Shown one piece after another: positions 50,423 through 58,067 of a stretch of 64,000 nucleotides of DNA. The position numbers were made by a program, and so were the translations under genes. The notes under the pieces are model-generated. The model was not told the origin of the DNA. It worked only from the letters and a program-made list of their open reading frames with translations, and made no database searches. The DNA is from Microbacterium foliorum (GTDB taxonomy: Bacteria; Actinomycetota; Actinomycetes; Actinomycetales; Microbacteriaceae), in contig NZ_CP041040.1 of NCBI RefSeq assembly GCF_006385575.1, positions 1,364,001 to 1,428,000 of the forward strand. Reading direction: 5' to 3'. Each line of letters begins with the position of its first letter. The stretch's first letter is position 1.

Positions 50423-51499
50423 ATGAGCGACTGGGTTCTGCACGTGGACATGGACCAGTTCATCGCTGCGGTCGAGGTTCTTCGCAGGCCCGAGCTCGCG
50501 GGACTGCCGGTGATCGTGGGCGGCAGGGGAGACCCGACGGAGCGAGCTGTCGTATCGACGGCCTCGTACGAGGCGCGCGAGTTCGGCATCGGATCGGGGA
50601 TGCCGTTGAAGATCGCGGCACGCAAGGCGCCCGACGACGCGGTCTTCCTGCCGGTCGACCACGAAGCCTATGAGTCGGCATCGACCGAGGTGATGTCGAC
50701 GCTGCGTGCGCTGCCCGGGGTGTTGCTCGAGGTCATCGGCTGGGACGAGTGCTTCCTCGGCGTCACGACGGATGACCCCGAGCGGGTCGCGAGCATCGCT
50801 CAGACCGCGGTGCTCGAGTCGACCGGCCTGCACTGCTCGGTCGGCATCGGCGACAACAAGGTGCGCGCCAAGATCGCCACCGAGTTCGGCAAGCCTCGCG
50901 GCATGTTCCGGCTCACCGCCGAGAACTGGTTCGAGGTCATGGGCGACAAGCCCACGCGAGACCTCTGGGGTGTGGGGCCGAAGGTGCAGAAAAGGCTCGC
51001 CGCCCACGGGATCACGACGGTACGCGAGCTCTCAGACTCGGACCAGGATCAGCTCGTCACGGAGTTCGGTCCGCGTATGGGTGTCTGGTACCGCGATCTC
51101 GGCTCGGGCCTCGGACCGAGCGTGGTCGACGACACCCCCTGGGTGGCGCGCAGCCACAGTCGGGAGACGACGTTTCAGCAGAACCTCACGACGACCGCGG
51201 AGGTGCAGTCAGCGCTCACCGAGCTGGCAGGGCAGGCCTTCGACGACTGCGCCGCCGACGGGCGCCCGGTCATTCGCGTGCATCTCAAAGTGCGGTACGC
51301 GCCGTTCGAGACCAAGACGTTCGGTCGCAAGCTGTCAGAGCCGACGACCGAGCGCGCGGAGGTCGTCGCTGCGGCTCTCGCACTCGGCGCCACGCTCGAT
51401 CACGACCGGGAGGTGCGACTTCTCGGCGTGCGCGCTGAGATGGCGATGCCGGAGGGTGGCGACGGGGCGGAGCGCACCCCCGTCAGAGGACGAATCTGA
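50423..51499 (+). CDS. dinB: DNA polymerase IV-like Y-family polymerase
   Basis: The 358-residue translesion polymerase has the palm motifs HVDMDQFIAAVE (catalytic Asp) and GWDECFLGV (catalytic D-E pair), the SVGIGDNKVRAKIATEFGKPRG fingers region, the HhH WGVGPKVQKRLAAHGI and a little-finger domain from about 240. The family usually has DxDxFF/FYVSVE; the DMDQFIAAVE variant with glutamine is found in the actinobacterial DinB2/DinP subgroup. No obvious LexA box lies upstream, only a GTTCGA half-site. A C-terminal beta-clamp motif is not clear. Confidence 0.92.
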   Translation: MSDWVLHVDMDQFIAAVEVLRRPELAGLPVIVGGRGDPTERAVVSTASYEAREFGIGSGMPLKIAARKAPDDAVFLPVDHEAYESASTEVMSTLRALPGVLLEVIGWDECFLGVTTDDPERVASIAQTAVLESTGLHCSVGIGDNKVRAKIATEFGKPRGMFRLTAENWFEVMGDKPTRDLWGVGPKVQKRLAAHGITTVRELSDSDQDQLVTEFGPRMGVWYRDLGSGLGPSVVDDTPWVARSHSRETTFQQNLTTTAEVQSALTELAGQAFDDCAADGRPVIRVHLKVRYAPFETKTFGRKLSEPTTERAEVVAAALALGATLDHDREVRLLGVRAEMAMPEGGDGAERTPVRGRI

Positions 51500-51504
51500 C
51501 GGGG
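51478..51504. terminator. Terminator between dinB and the quinone reductase-like gene
   Basis: A 10 bp stem (51478-51487 with 51495-51504, CCCCGTCAGA arm) and a 7 nt loop span the last codons and stop of dinB and can serve both convergent genes. Confidence 0.65.
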
Positions 51505-51523
51505 GCGGTCAGGCACCGGGTGG

Positions 51524-52501
51524 TCAGAACTTCAGAAGGACCTTGCCCACGCGGCCGGCGGTGTTGCTCGCACGGACGGCGTCGGCGGCCTCAGAGGCAT
51601 CGAAGACCCCTGCGACCGGCAGGGTCAGGGTACCGTCGCCGACGCGCTGGAAGAGCTCGCCGAACAGGGCGCCCCGCGTAGCGGCATCCATCGTCTGGAT
51701 GACCTTGCTGCCCCAGAAGCCCTTGACGGTCGCCTGCTTGAAGATGACATCTCCGGAGGCGATCTCCATCGTGGGGGAGTTCATGGCTCCGAACGCGACG
51801 AGTGTGCCGCCCTCGCCGAGGAGCGACAGCACGTCGCCTGCCGACGAACCGCCGACCGAGTCGATCCCGTAGGCGATGTGCGCACCGCCGGTGATCTCGG
51901 CGACCTGCTCGCGCCAGCCGTCGTGGTCGGTCGCGACGACGTTCTCGATGCCCTGTTCGCGGAGTTCGTCGACACCGGCCGAGCGGCGCACGAGGCCGAT
52001 GACGTTCACGCCGCGGGCTGCGCCGAGCTGGGCGAGCATGCGCCCGACTGCACCGTTCGCTGCGTTCTGGACGATCCAGTCGCCCTTCTCCGCCCCCAGG
52101 AAATGCAGCAGGCTCACGGTGCTGAACGGCATCGAGACGAGCTGCGCCGCGCTCTCGTCGCTGAGCGACTCGGGAACCGGGATGAGCCCCGCGGCGTTCG
52201 CGACCACGTACTCCGCCCAGGCGCCGAACGTGCCGCCCGAGGCGACGCGCTGGCCGACGGTCAGGTTGTCGACGCCCTCGCCGAGAGCGTCGACGATGCC
52301 GAGCGCCTCGGTGCCGGATGCCGCCGGCAGCTCGGGCTTGAAGCCATAGGTTCCCCGGATGGTCCAGAGGTCGTGGTTGTGGATGGGGGAGAGGATGATC
52401 CGCAGGCGAACCTGACCCGGGCCGGGCTCGGGGGTGGGGCGTTCGGTGACGGTCAGAACCTGTTCGGGATCGCCGAAGGTGTCATGGGTGAGTGCGCGCA
52501 T
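51524..52501 (-). CDS. Zinc-independent MDR-family quinone/alkenal reductase-like protein
   Basis: The 325-residue medium-chain dehydrogenase/reductase has a GroES-like N-terminal domain (ILSPIHNHDLWTIRGTYGF) and a Rossmann domain with the modified NADPH loop AANGAVGRMLAQLGAARG. The structural zinc cysteines are missing, as in quinone oxidoreductases and 2-enoyl reductases. AAGGAGA precedes the ATG. It follows ohr by 44 bp and is probably in the ohrR operon, so it may handle reactive carbonyls or quinones formed during peroxide stress. Confidence 0.87.
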   Translation of the reverse strand: MRALTHDTFGDPEQVLTVTERPTPEPGPGQVRLRIILSPIHNHDLWTIRGTYGFKPELPAASGTEALGIVDALGEGVDNLTVGQRVASGGTFGAWAEYVVANAAGLIPVPESLSDESAAQLVSMPFSTVSLLHFLGAEKGDWIVQNAANGAVGRMLAQLGAARGVNVIGLVRRSAGVDELREQGIENVVATDHDGWREQVAEITGGAHIAYGIDSVGGSSAGDVLSLLGEGGTLVAFGAMNSPTMEIASGDVIFKQATVKGFWGSKVIQTMDAATRGALFGELFQRVGDGTLTLPVAGVFDASEAADAVRASNTAGRVGKVLLKF

Positions 52502-52545
52502 TGTGTCTCCTTGTGGGATCGGTCGTGGGGGATGCTCTGGGTGGA

Positions 52546-52968
52546 TCAGTCGTCGGTGACGGTGATCTCGACGTCGATGTTGCCGCGGGTCGCGTTGGAA
52601 TAGGGGCACACCTTGTGTGCGGCGTCCGCGAGCGCCTGAGCCTGCTCGTGGGGGAGGTCGGGGATGACGACCTCGAGCTTCACGGCGAGTCCGAAACCTC
52701 CCTCGCCGTTGGATCCGATCTGCACGCGGGCGCCGACCGACGAGTCGGTGATCTTGACCTTCTGCGTGCGGGCGACGGACTGCAGCGCCGAGTGGAAGCA
52801 CGCGGCGTAGCCGGCGGCGAACAGCTGCTCGGGGTTGGCGCCGTCGCCGCTGCCGCCCATCTCCTTCGGGATGGCGAGGTCGAGCTCGAGGTTGCCTTCG
52901 CTCGTGGCGACGCGGCCGGCTCGTCCGGCTCCGGTGGCGAGTGCCTCGGCGGTGTAGAGAGCTTCCAT
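52546..52968 (-). CDS. ohr: Organic hydroperoxide resistance protein
   Basis: The 140-residue OsmC/Ohr-fold thiol peroxidase reduces organic hydroperoxides, usually with lipoyl proteins as electron donors. Both catalytic cysteines are present (C57 in AACFHSALQ and C121 in VCPYSNATRGN), as is the NPEQLFAAGYAACF signature. It lies 25 bp after ohrR and is surely cotranscribed with it. Its expression should be induced by organic peroxides through OhrR. Confidence 0.95.
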   Translation of the reverse strand: MEALYTAEALATGAGRAGRVATSEGNLELDLAIPKEMGGSGDGANPEQLFAAGYAACFHSALQSVARTQKVKITDSSVGARVQIGSNGEGGFGLAVKLEVVIPDLPHEQAQALADAAHKVCPYSNATRGNIDVEITVTDD

Positions 52969-52993
52969 GATGTGGATTCCTTCCGGGTTGTGG

Positions 52994-53449
52994 TCAATCG
53001 GCGCGCGGTGTGCGCGTGGAGGGAGCGGTCTTCTGCAGTCGCTCTGTGAGTTCCTGCAGCTCGGCGATCAGGCGGTGACGCTGGTCGTCGTCGTGCATGC
53101 CGGCGAGAGCGGCGATGGTAGTGTGGACCGGGGCGACCTCAGAGCGCAATGCCGTGCCCGCTTCGGTCAGCACGACGGTGACGACACGCTCATCGGCTGA
53201 GCTGCGGGCTCGGCTCACATAGCCCGCCTGCTCGAGGCGGCGGACGAGAGGGGAGAGGGTGCCCGAATCGAGCTGCATGGCGTCGCCCAGCGAGCCGATG
53301 GTCTGCTCGCCCTCCATCCAGAGGATCGCGAGCACGAGATACTGCGGGTAGGTGAGGCCCCACGGTGCGAGAAGGGCTCGATAGGCCTGCGTCGTCGCGC
53401 GCGCGGCGGAATACAGCGAGAAGCACACCATCTCATCGGTCACGGCCAT
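52994..53449 (-). CDS. ohrR: MarR-family organic peroxide sensor OhrR
   Basis: The 151-residue winged-helix repressor carries the N-terminal sensing cysteine C9 (MVCFSLYSA), the residue that OhrR proteins oxidise to release DNA, and the wing DSGTLSPLVRRLEQAGYVSRARSSADERVV. The tyrosines that hydrogen-bond the cysteine (Y13, Y33) are also present. It heads an ohrR-ohr-reductase operon. A perfect 20 bp palindrome lies 20 bases upstream of its ATG, and AATGCT stands 6 nt before it, so it is probably autoregulated. Confidence 0.93.
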   Translation of the reverse strand: MAVTDEMVCFSLYSAARATTQAYRALLAPWGLTYPQYLVLAILWMEGEQTIGSLGDAMQLDSGTLSPLVRRLEQAGYVSRARSSADERVVTVVLTEAGTALRSEVAPVHTTIAALAGMHDDDQRHRLIAELQELTERLQKTAPSTRTPRAD

Positions 53450-53469
53450 CCATCAAGCATTGCACACGA

Positions 53470-53489
53470 TTAGATTGTGCACAATCTAA
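53470..53489. promoter_or_regulatory. Perfect 20 bp palindrome, probable OhrR operator
   Basis: TTAGATTGTGCACAATCTAA is an exact palindrome. A second, partly overlapping inverted repeat TGCACA-N9-TGTGCA occupies 53461-53481. Both lie between ohrR and the divergent membrane gene. Confidence 0.82.
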
Positions 53490-53519
53490 ATGCGACCCGA
53501 CCCTCGCTGCGATGAGGCC

Positions 53520-53930
53520 GTGAAGGTCCGCTCCGTCGACCTTGTCGACATATTCGTCTACCTCGTCGTGCTCGGCGTCTTCATCCAGCTGTTCCCCGAG
53601 GTCATCTCCGAGTCGTTCCTTCTCGCCCTGCTGACTGCGGTGCTGCTCAAGGTCGTGCTCGAGGGGGTGCTCTTCGTGAAGAAGCGCATCGTCGCCCGCA
53701 TCCGCGGCACGCACAGCCACTGGATCAGAGTGCTGAACGTCGGGGCGTTGCTGCTCGTCCTTCCCGGTAGCAAGTTCCTCGTGCTCGAGATCGTGGCGTG
53801 GGTCTTCGGCGACGCCGTGTATCTGGGTGGGTTCTTGCAGGTGACCGCGCTCATCATCGTGCTGATGCTCGCCAGAGGCGGCGTGCGGAGGGTCATCGAT
53901 CGTCCGACTCCGGAGTTGCCGACCAACTGA
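53520..53930 (+). CDS. Small membrane protein divergent from ohrR, unknown function
   Basis: The 136-residue protein has about four transmembrane segments and begins MKVRSVDLVDIFVYLVVLGVFIQLFP, with a lysine/arginine patch (VKKRIVARIRG) in the middle. I do not recognise a characterised family. GTG 53520 has GATGAGG upstream and gives the family-like start; the in-frame ATG at 53490 begins at the edge of the OhrR palindrome. Because the OhrR site is divergent, it may be co-regulated by peroxide. Confidence 0.72.
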   Translation: MKVRSVDLVDIFVYLVVLGVFIQLFPEVISESFLLALLTAVLLKVVLEGVLFVKKRIVARIRGTHSHWIRVLNVGALLLVLPGSKFLVLEIVAWVFGDAVYLGGFLQVTALIIVLMLARGGVRRVIDRPTPELPTN

Positions 53931-53959
53931 TACTCGCTCGCTGTCGGGGCGCAGATATC

Positions 53960-53988
53960 GTGACACTTGTCTAATTGCTAGATAGGCT
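53960..53988 (+). promoter_or_regulatory. Promoter of the DHA2 transporter gene, leaderless
   Basis: GTGACA (53960-53965) and TAGGCT (53983-53988) are separated by 17 nt, and the ATG at 53996 is 7 nt further. A short inverted repeat TCTA-N5-TAGA (53970-53982) lies between them and could be an operator. Confidence 0.55.
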
Positions 53989-53995
53989 AGTAGTC

Positions 53996-55630
53996 ATGGA
54001 ACGCTACATTCGCCTGCGCTGGGTGGGCCTGGTCTTCATCAGCATCGCCGTCTCGCTGATCATCGTCGATTCGACGATCGTGAATGTCGCGATTCCGGCG
54101 ATCGTCGACGACCTAGGCATCACCTCGACCGAGGTGCAGTGGGTGCAGGAGGCCTACACGCTGGTGTTCGCCGCCCTGCTCCTCGTGTTCGGCAGCCTGG
54201 CGGATCGATTCGGACGACGGCGCGTGATGATCATCGGTGTCGTCGTCTTCGCGGCATCCTCGGTGCTCGCCGCGTTCGCACCGGACGGCGGGATGCTGAT
54301 CCTCGCCCGTCTCGCGCAGGGAGTCGGAGGATCGATGATCCTGCCGACCACCCTCTCGATCATCAACGCGACCTTCCGCGGCCGCGAGCGCGGCATCGCC
54401 TTCGCCGTGTGGGGCTCGACCATCGGTGGAATGGCGGCCGTCGGGCCGCTTCTGGGGGGATGGCTGACGACCGAGTTCTCCTGGCGCTGGGCTTTCGGCA
54501 TCAACATTCCTCTGGGGGTCATCATCATCGTCGGGGTGCTGCTCACGGTGGCCGAATCGCGCAGCGACCGACCGTCGAAGATCGACGTCGTCGGAGCGAT
54601 CCTTTCGGTGATCACGATGGCGAGTCTCGTGTTCGGTCTGATCGAGGGGCGCACCTACGGGTGGTGGCTCGTCGACCAGCGCCCAGAGCTCGGCGACTGG
54701 AGCTGGCCGCTGGATGTGTCTCCGATCCCGTTCGCCTTCGCGTTGGCCGTCGCGGGGCTCGTCGCCTTCATCGCGTGGGGTGTGCACCGGGAACGCCACG
54801 GCAGGTCGACCCTCTTGGCACTGCGACTGTTCTCCATCCCGTCGTTCCGCAACGGCAACGTCGCCGCCACGGTGGTCTCGCTGGGCGAGTTCGGCATCAT
54901 CCTCGCACTGCCGCTGTGGCTGCAGTTCGTCCTGGGCTTCGACGCGCTGCAGACCGGCCTGCTGCTGCTCGCCCTTGCCGGCGGGTCATTCGTCGCCAGC
55001 GGTGCGGCAGGCGCGGCGAGCGGCAAAGTCGCTCCGGTCTGGGTGGTGCGAGCGGGGCTCCTGGCCGAGATCGTCGGCGTCGCGGGCGTCGGCTTCGTCA
55101 TCGCCCCGGACGCGTCGTGGGTGCCTCTCATCCCGTTCCTCTTCGTCTACGGACTCGGTGTCGGCCTCGCCACGGCGCAGCTGACGGGTGTCGTGCTCGC
55201 CGACGTGCCGGTCGACGACAGCGGCGCGGCGTCGGGGACGCAATCGACCTCCCGGCAGCTCGGAGCAGCGCTGGGAGTCGCAGTCCTGGGCACGGTGCTG
55301 TTCACGAGCACGGCCGGGATACTCACATCGTCACTAGACGCACGGGGGCTTCCTGTTGAGCAGCGCGACCAGATCGTGTCGTCCGTCGTCGACAGCGCCG
55401 GCGCGGCGATCAGCGGGCTGGAGGCTCAGCCCGAGACCGCCGAGATCGCAGACGACGCGAAGGCGGCATTCTCCGACGGCACACGGTTCGCCGCGTGGAC
55501 GGCGGCAGGATTCCTGTCGCTGGGCCTGCTCTCGACGATTTCGCTCGGAGCCGGTGCGGGAGCGAAGGCACGCCGCGACGAGGATTCTGCACCTGCAGAT
55601 GACGCGGCGGGGATCGGTACGTCTGACTGA
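53996..55630 (+). CDS. DHA2-family MFS multidrug exporter
   Basis: The 544-residue protein has fourteen transmembrane helices and the DHA2/EmrB-QacA motif pattern: IVDSTIVNVAIPAI in helix 1, the GSLADRFGRRRVMIIG motif A, and RLAQGVGGSMILP. It exports drugs or other lipophilic compounds by proton antiport. It has a good promoter with a leaderless start. The C-terminal 20 residues are acidic and disordered. The substrate is unknown and drug resistance is not implied. Confidence 0.9.
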   Translation: MERYIRLRWVGLVFISIAVSLIIVDSTIVNVAIPAIVDDLGITSTEVQWVQEAYTLVFAALLLVFGSLADRFGRRRVMIIGVVVFAASSVLAAFAPDGGMLILARLAQGVGGSMILPTTLSIINATFRGRERGIAFAVWGSTIGGMAAVGPLLGGWLTTEFSWRWAFGINIPLGVIIIVGVLLTVAESRSDRPSKIDVVGAILSVITMASLVFGLIEGRTYGWWLVDQRPELGDWSWPLDVSPIPFAFALAVAGLVAFIAWGVHRERHGRSTLLALRLFSIPSFRNGNVAATVVSLGEFGIILALPLWLQFVLGFDALQTGLLLLALAGGSFVASGAAGAASGKVAPVWVVRAGLLAEIVGVAGVGFVIAPDASWVPLIPFLFVYGLGVGLATAQLTGVVLADVPVDDSGAASGTQSTSRQLGAALGVAVLGTVLFTSTAGILTSSLDARGLPVEQRDQIVSSVVDSAGAAISGLEAQPETAEIADDAKAAFSDGTRFAAWTAAGFLSLGLLSTISLGAGAGAKARRDEDSAPADDAAGIGTSD

Positions 55631-55643
55631 CGGAGGCCGGGGC

Positions 55644-56840
55644 CTATCGGTCGCCTGTTGCGCTGCCGCGTGCGGAACGGCGACGTCGGGGTCGCGTGTC
55701 GGATCTCTCCTCTGAGGGGCGCACCTCTGGAGGAATCGCGGTGCGGTCACCGGAGAGCCATCGAAGCCATGTCGTGCTCGGGTCTCCCTCGAGCACCAGA
55801 GTGCGCACGAGCAGGGTGAGCGGAATCGACAGGATCGCCCCGAGTGGTCCGATGATGAACGTCCAGAAGATGACCGAGAGAAAGCTCAGTGTGAGGCTGA
55901 GGTCGACGGCGTCGCTGACGAACTTGGGCTGCACGAGAACCTGCAGCACGACGTTGACGACGCAGTAGACCGCGATGACTCCGAGGAGCAAGGGCCAGTC
56001 TCCGACGACGAACGCGAGGATGGCCGGTGGCACGAGGCCGAGGATGAACCCGATGTTCGGGATGAAGTTCGTCACGAAGGCGAGGATGGCCCAGACGATG
56101 GGAACCGGGATCCCCATCCACCACAGCGCGAGCCCGTCGATGACCGCGACGATGGCGCCGAACGTGGCGTTCACGACGTAGTACCTGCGGATGCCGGAGT
56201 TGAGGTGCACGATGCGCTCGATCGTCGCTCCCTTGGTGGCTGCGAAGAGCGCGGGGGCCTGACGATAGCGGGCGGCATCGACCGCCATGAAGATGATGTA
56301 CGCGCAGACGAAGAACAACGCGGTGGCCACGCTGAGCACGGTGCCGCCGACGCTGCGAACGAGCCCGAGCAGTGTCTCCGGGTCGAGCACCGAAGCCGCG
56401 GCATCCGAGGCTTCCGCGTCCAGCCCGAGCGACTGCAGAGTTGAGACGAGCTGAGCTGCGGCTCGGTCAAGACCGCCCTCGGAGACGAGGTCGGTGATCA
56501 GCCGAGCGAACTGCGTACCTGCGAGCCACAGCAGTGCCCCCATGGCCACGAGAATCAGATAGGCGAGAGCGATGACTGCCGTGGTGCTCGCCCACCGGGG
56601 CCAGCCGCGCCGATCGAGCGGGCGGCGCAGGGGCTCGCAGATGACCACGATCACGATCGCGAGTGCGACGGGCCCGAACACCTCACGGATGAAGTACACC
56701 CCGGCGAGAGCGACGGTTGCCGCCGCGAGCGTCAGGAGAACGCGCAGGCTGGGGGAGAGGACTCCGGCGGGAGCGGAATCCGGAGCGGGAGAAGTGCGTG
56801 TGGTGGCGTGGACGTCCTTCGGCCGGCGATTGCGCAACAT
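55644..56840 (-). CDS. AI-2E-family membrane transporter
   Basis: The 398-residue protein has seven to eight transmembrane helices and the AI-2E pattern: FGPVALAIVIVVICEPLRRPLDRRGWPRW after the first helix, VYCVVNVVLQVLVQPKFVSDAVDLS and PLGAILSIPLTLLVRTL near the end. Members transport autoinducer-2, sodium/protons or act in polyphosphate/lipid handling; no specific role can be assigned. ATG 56840 is chosen because TATGAT stands 7 nt upstream; the next upstream ATG at 56852 lies inside that box. Converges on the DHA2 gene with a 13 bp gap. Confidence 0.88.
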   Translation of the reverse strand: MLRNRRPKDVHATTRTSPAPDSAPAGVLSPSLRVLLTLAAATVALAGVYFIREVFGPVALAIVIVVICEPLRRPLDRRGWPRWASTTAVIALAYLILVAMGALLWLAGTQFARLITDLVSEGGLDRAAAQLVSTLQSLGLDAEASDAAASVLDPETLLGLVRSVGGTVLSVATALFFVCAYIIFMAVDAARYRQAPALFAATKGATIERIVHLNSGIRRYYVVNATFGAIVAVIDGLALWWMGIPVPIVWAILAFVTNFIPNIGFILGLVPPAILAFVVGDWPLLLGVIAVYCVVNVVLQVLVQPKFVSDAVDLSLTLSFLSVIFWTFIIGPLGAILSIPLTLLVRTLVLEGDPSTTWLRWLSGDRTAIPPEVRPSEERSDTRPRRRRSARGSATGDR

Positions 56841-56847
56841 CTCACGA

Positions 56848-56853
56848 ATCATA
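56848..56853 (-). promoter_or_regulatory. -10 box of the AI-2E gene, leaderless arrangement
   Basis: TATGAT on the minus strand, 7 nt before ATG 56840. The 245 bp from 56854 to 57098 holds only this promoter and the tRNA terminator. Confidence 0.5.
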
Positions 56854-57015
56854 GGCGGTGAGCAGCAGCAGGAGCGCGAGGCCCTGCAACAGGGACAAGA
56901 TTGCGCTGAATGATGACGCCCGCGAAGGCCGCCAACCCCGTCCAGGCGGATGGTGTCGTCGAGGCTCTGGGTGTGGACATGGCTGTCACCTCGGAGCACA
57001 CCGCGCTCAACGAGA

Positions 57016-57041
57016 AAAGCCGCCTGAAACCAGGCGGCTTT
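57016..57041 (-). terminator. Terminator downstream of tRNA-Arg
   Basis: An 11 bp stem (57016-57026 with 57031-57041, GCCGCCTG core) with a 4 nt loop is followed by TTTT on the minus strand, 57 bases past the tRNA end. Confidence 0.82.
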
Positions 57042-57098
57042 CCTCGTATTGATCGGTGTCGCGTACGAATCTGCGTTCGTTCCACGAACAACCTTGTG

Positions 57099-57171
57099 TG
57101 CCCCCGACAGGAGTCGAACCTGCGACCTACGGTACCGGAAACCGGCGCTCTATCCACTGAGCTACGGAGGC
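57099..57171 (-). tRNA. tRNA-Arg, anticodon CCG
   Basis: The 73-base gene folds as a cloverleaf: acceptor GCCTCCG/CGGGGGC, D-stem GCTC/GAGC, anticodon loop TTCCGGT (anticodon CCG, reading CGG), and T-stem GCAGG/CCTGT around TTCGACT. One anticodon-stem pair (27:43) is C-T. The discriminator is A, and the 3' CCA is not encoded. It lies 0.9 kb from argS, its aminoacylating enzyme. Confidence 0.95.
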
Positions 57172-57187
57172 GTACCGATCGACAATA

Positions 57188-57997
57188 TCACTGCTGGGGA
57201 GTGGTCTCCGACTCACCGGCCTCGGTCACCGGCGCGTCGCCCAGTTCGCCGAGTGCGGTGGCCAGCTTCTCAGCGAGGTAGCGGTGTCCGTCGGTCGACG
57301 GATGCTTGCGGCCCACCTCGACGTCGATGACCGACAGATAGTTCTGCTCGGTGATCCACTCCTGTGCGATGGGGGAGATGTACCACCAGCTGCGAGCCGC
57401 GGCGAGGGCGCCGAGATCGGCGTCGATGCGAGCGGTCTCGGCACCGACGGGCAACTCGTGCGGTGCCGGGCCGAGAATGACGATGGTGGCCTCCGGATAC
57501 TTCGCCGCGATCGCGTCCCAGGCGGCGGTGACAGCTTCTCTGTACCCGGCCTCACCCTGGGCTCGGTCGTTGATCGACCCCTGCAGGATGATCAGGTCGG
57601 GGGTGAGCGTCGGATCCAGAGCGGCGATGCGCTCGCCGAAAGCGGGGCCGTCGAGTCCGGGCTTGAGGTAGCCGCTGCCGCGGACACCGTCCACGATCGT
57701 CTCGCCATCGATCAGATCGGCGAGCCGATACGCGTAGCCGAGGGTCGGGTCGGTCGCGGCCGAGCCGTAGGTCCACGAATCGCCGAAGACGAGAACGGTC
57801 GGCTGCTCGGGAAGGAGCAGCGGGGCAGGCGCGATCTCGACCGCTTCCTGCTCGCTTGCCGCGGCACCGACGGGTGTCGAGGAAGGCACCGGAACCCACG
57901 GGCGCCAGACGCCGAGGACGACCGCGGCGAGCGCCAGGATCACGGCGACGGCGAGGCCTGCGACGGGCAGTCGACGACGTGCAGGAGTGGCCTTCAT
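57188..57997 (-). CDS. Secreted or membrane-anchored SGNH/GDSL hydrolase
   Basis: The 269-residue protein has one N-terminal transmembrane or signal segment (about 11-32), a linker, and an SGNH fold with block I VLVFGDSWTYGS (Ser), the GSGYLKPG glycine, block III LQGSINDR (Asn) and the catalytic histidine in STDGHRYLAEKLA. Such enzymes are esterases or acyltransferases of the cell envelope. TACAGT stands 6 nt before the ATG at 57997. It is divergent from argS with only 70 bp between them. Confidence 0.88.
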   Translation of the reverse strand: MKATPARRRLPVAGLAVAVILALAAVVLGVWRPWVPVPSSTPVGAAASEQEAVEIAPAPLLLPEQPTVLVFGDSWTYGSAATDPTLGYAYRLADLIDGETIVDGVRGSGYLKPGLDGPAFGERIAALDPTLTPDLIILQGSINDRAQGEAGYREAVTAAWDAIAAKYPEATIVILGPAPHELPVGAETARIDADLGALAAARSWWYISPIAQEWITEQNYLSVIDVEVGRKHPSTDGHRYLAEKLATALGELGDAPVTEAGESETTPQQ

Positions 57998-58003
57998 GGC
58001 ATG

Positions 58004-58009
58004 ACTGTA
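58004..58009 (-). promoter_or_regulatory. -10 box of the SGNH hydrolase gene, leaderless arrangement
   Basis: TACAGT on the minus strand, 6 nt before ATG 57997. Confidence 0.5.
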
Positions 58010-58052
58010 GATCACGATCCGGCCCTCGCAAATTCGGGCGCGTGACGCGCCG

Positions 58053-58058
58053 TAAACT
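58053..58058 (+). promoter_or_regulatory. -10 box of argS
   Basis: TAAACT lies 9 nt before ATG 58068, with GGGAGG in the gap, so the leader is at most a few bases. Confidence 0.45.
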
Positions 58059-58067
58059 GGGAGGCCT

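Noticed and set aside
50362..50423. LexA/SOS box upstream of dinB
   Set aside because: Only a GTTCGA half-site is seen. The partner half at the required spacing does not match TCGAAC.
56910..57281. A 123-codon open frame on the plus strand
   Set aside because: It runs through the tRNA-Arg gene and its terminator hairpin and has no recognisable domain or ribosome-binding signal.
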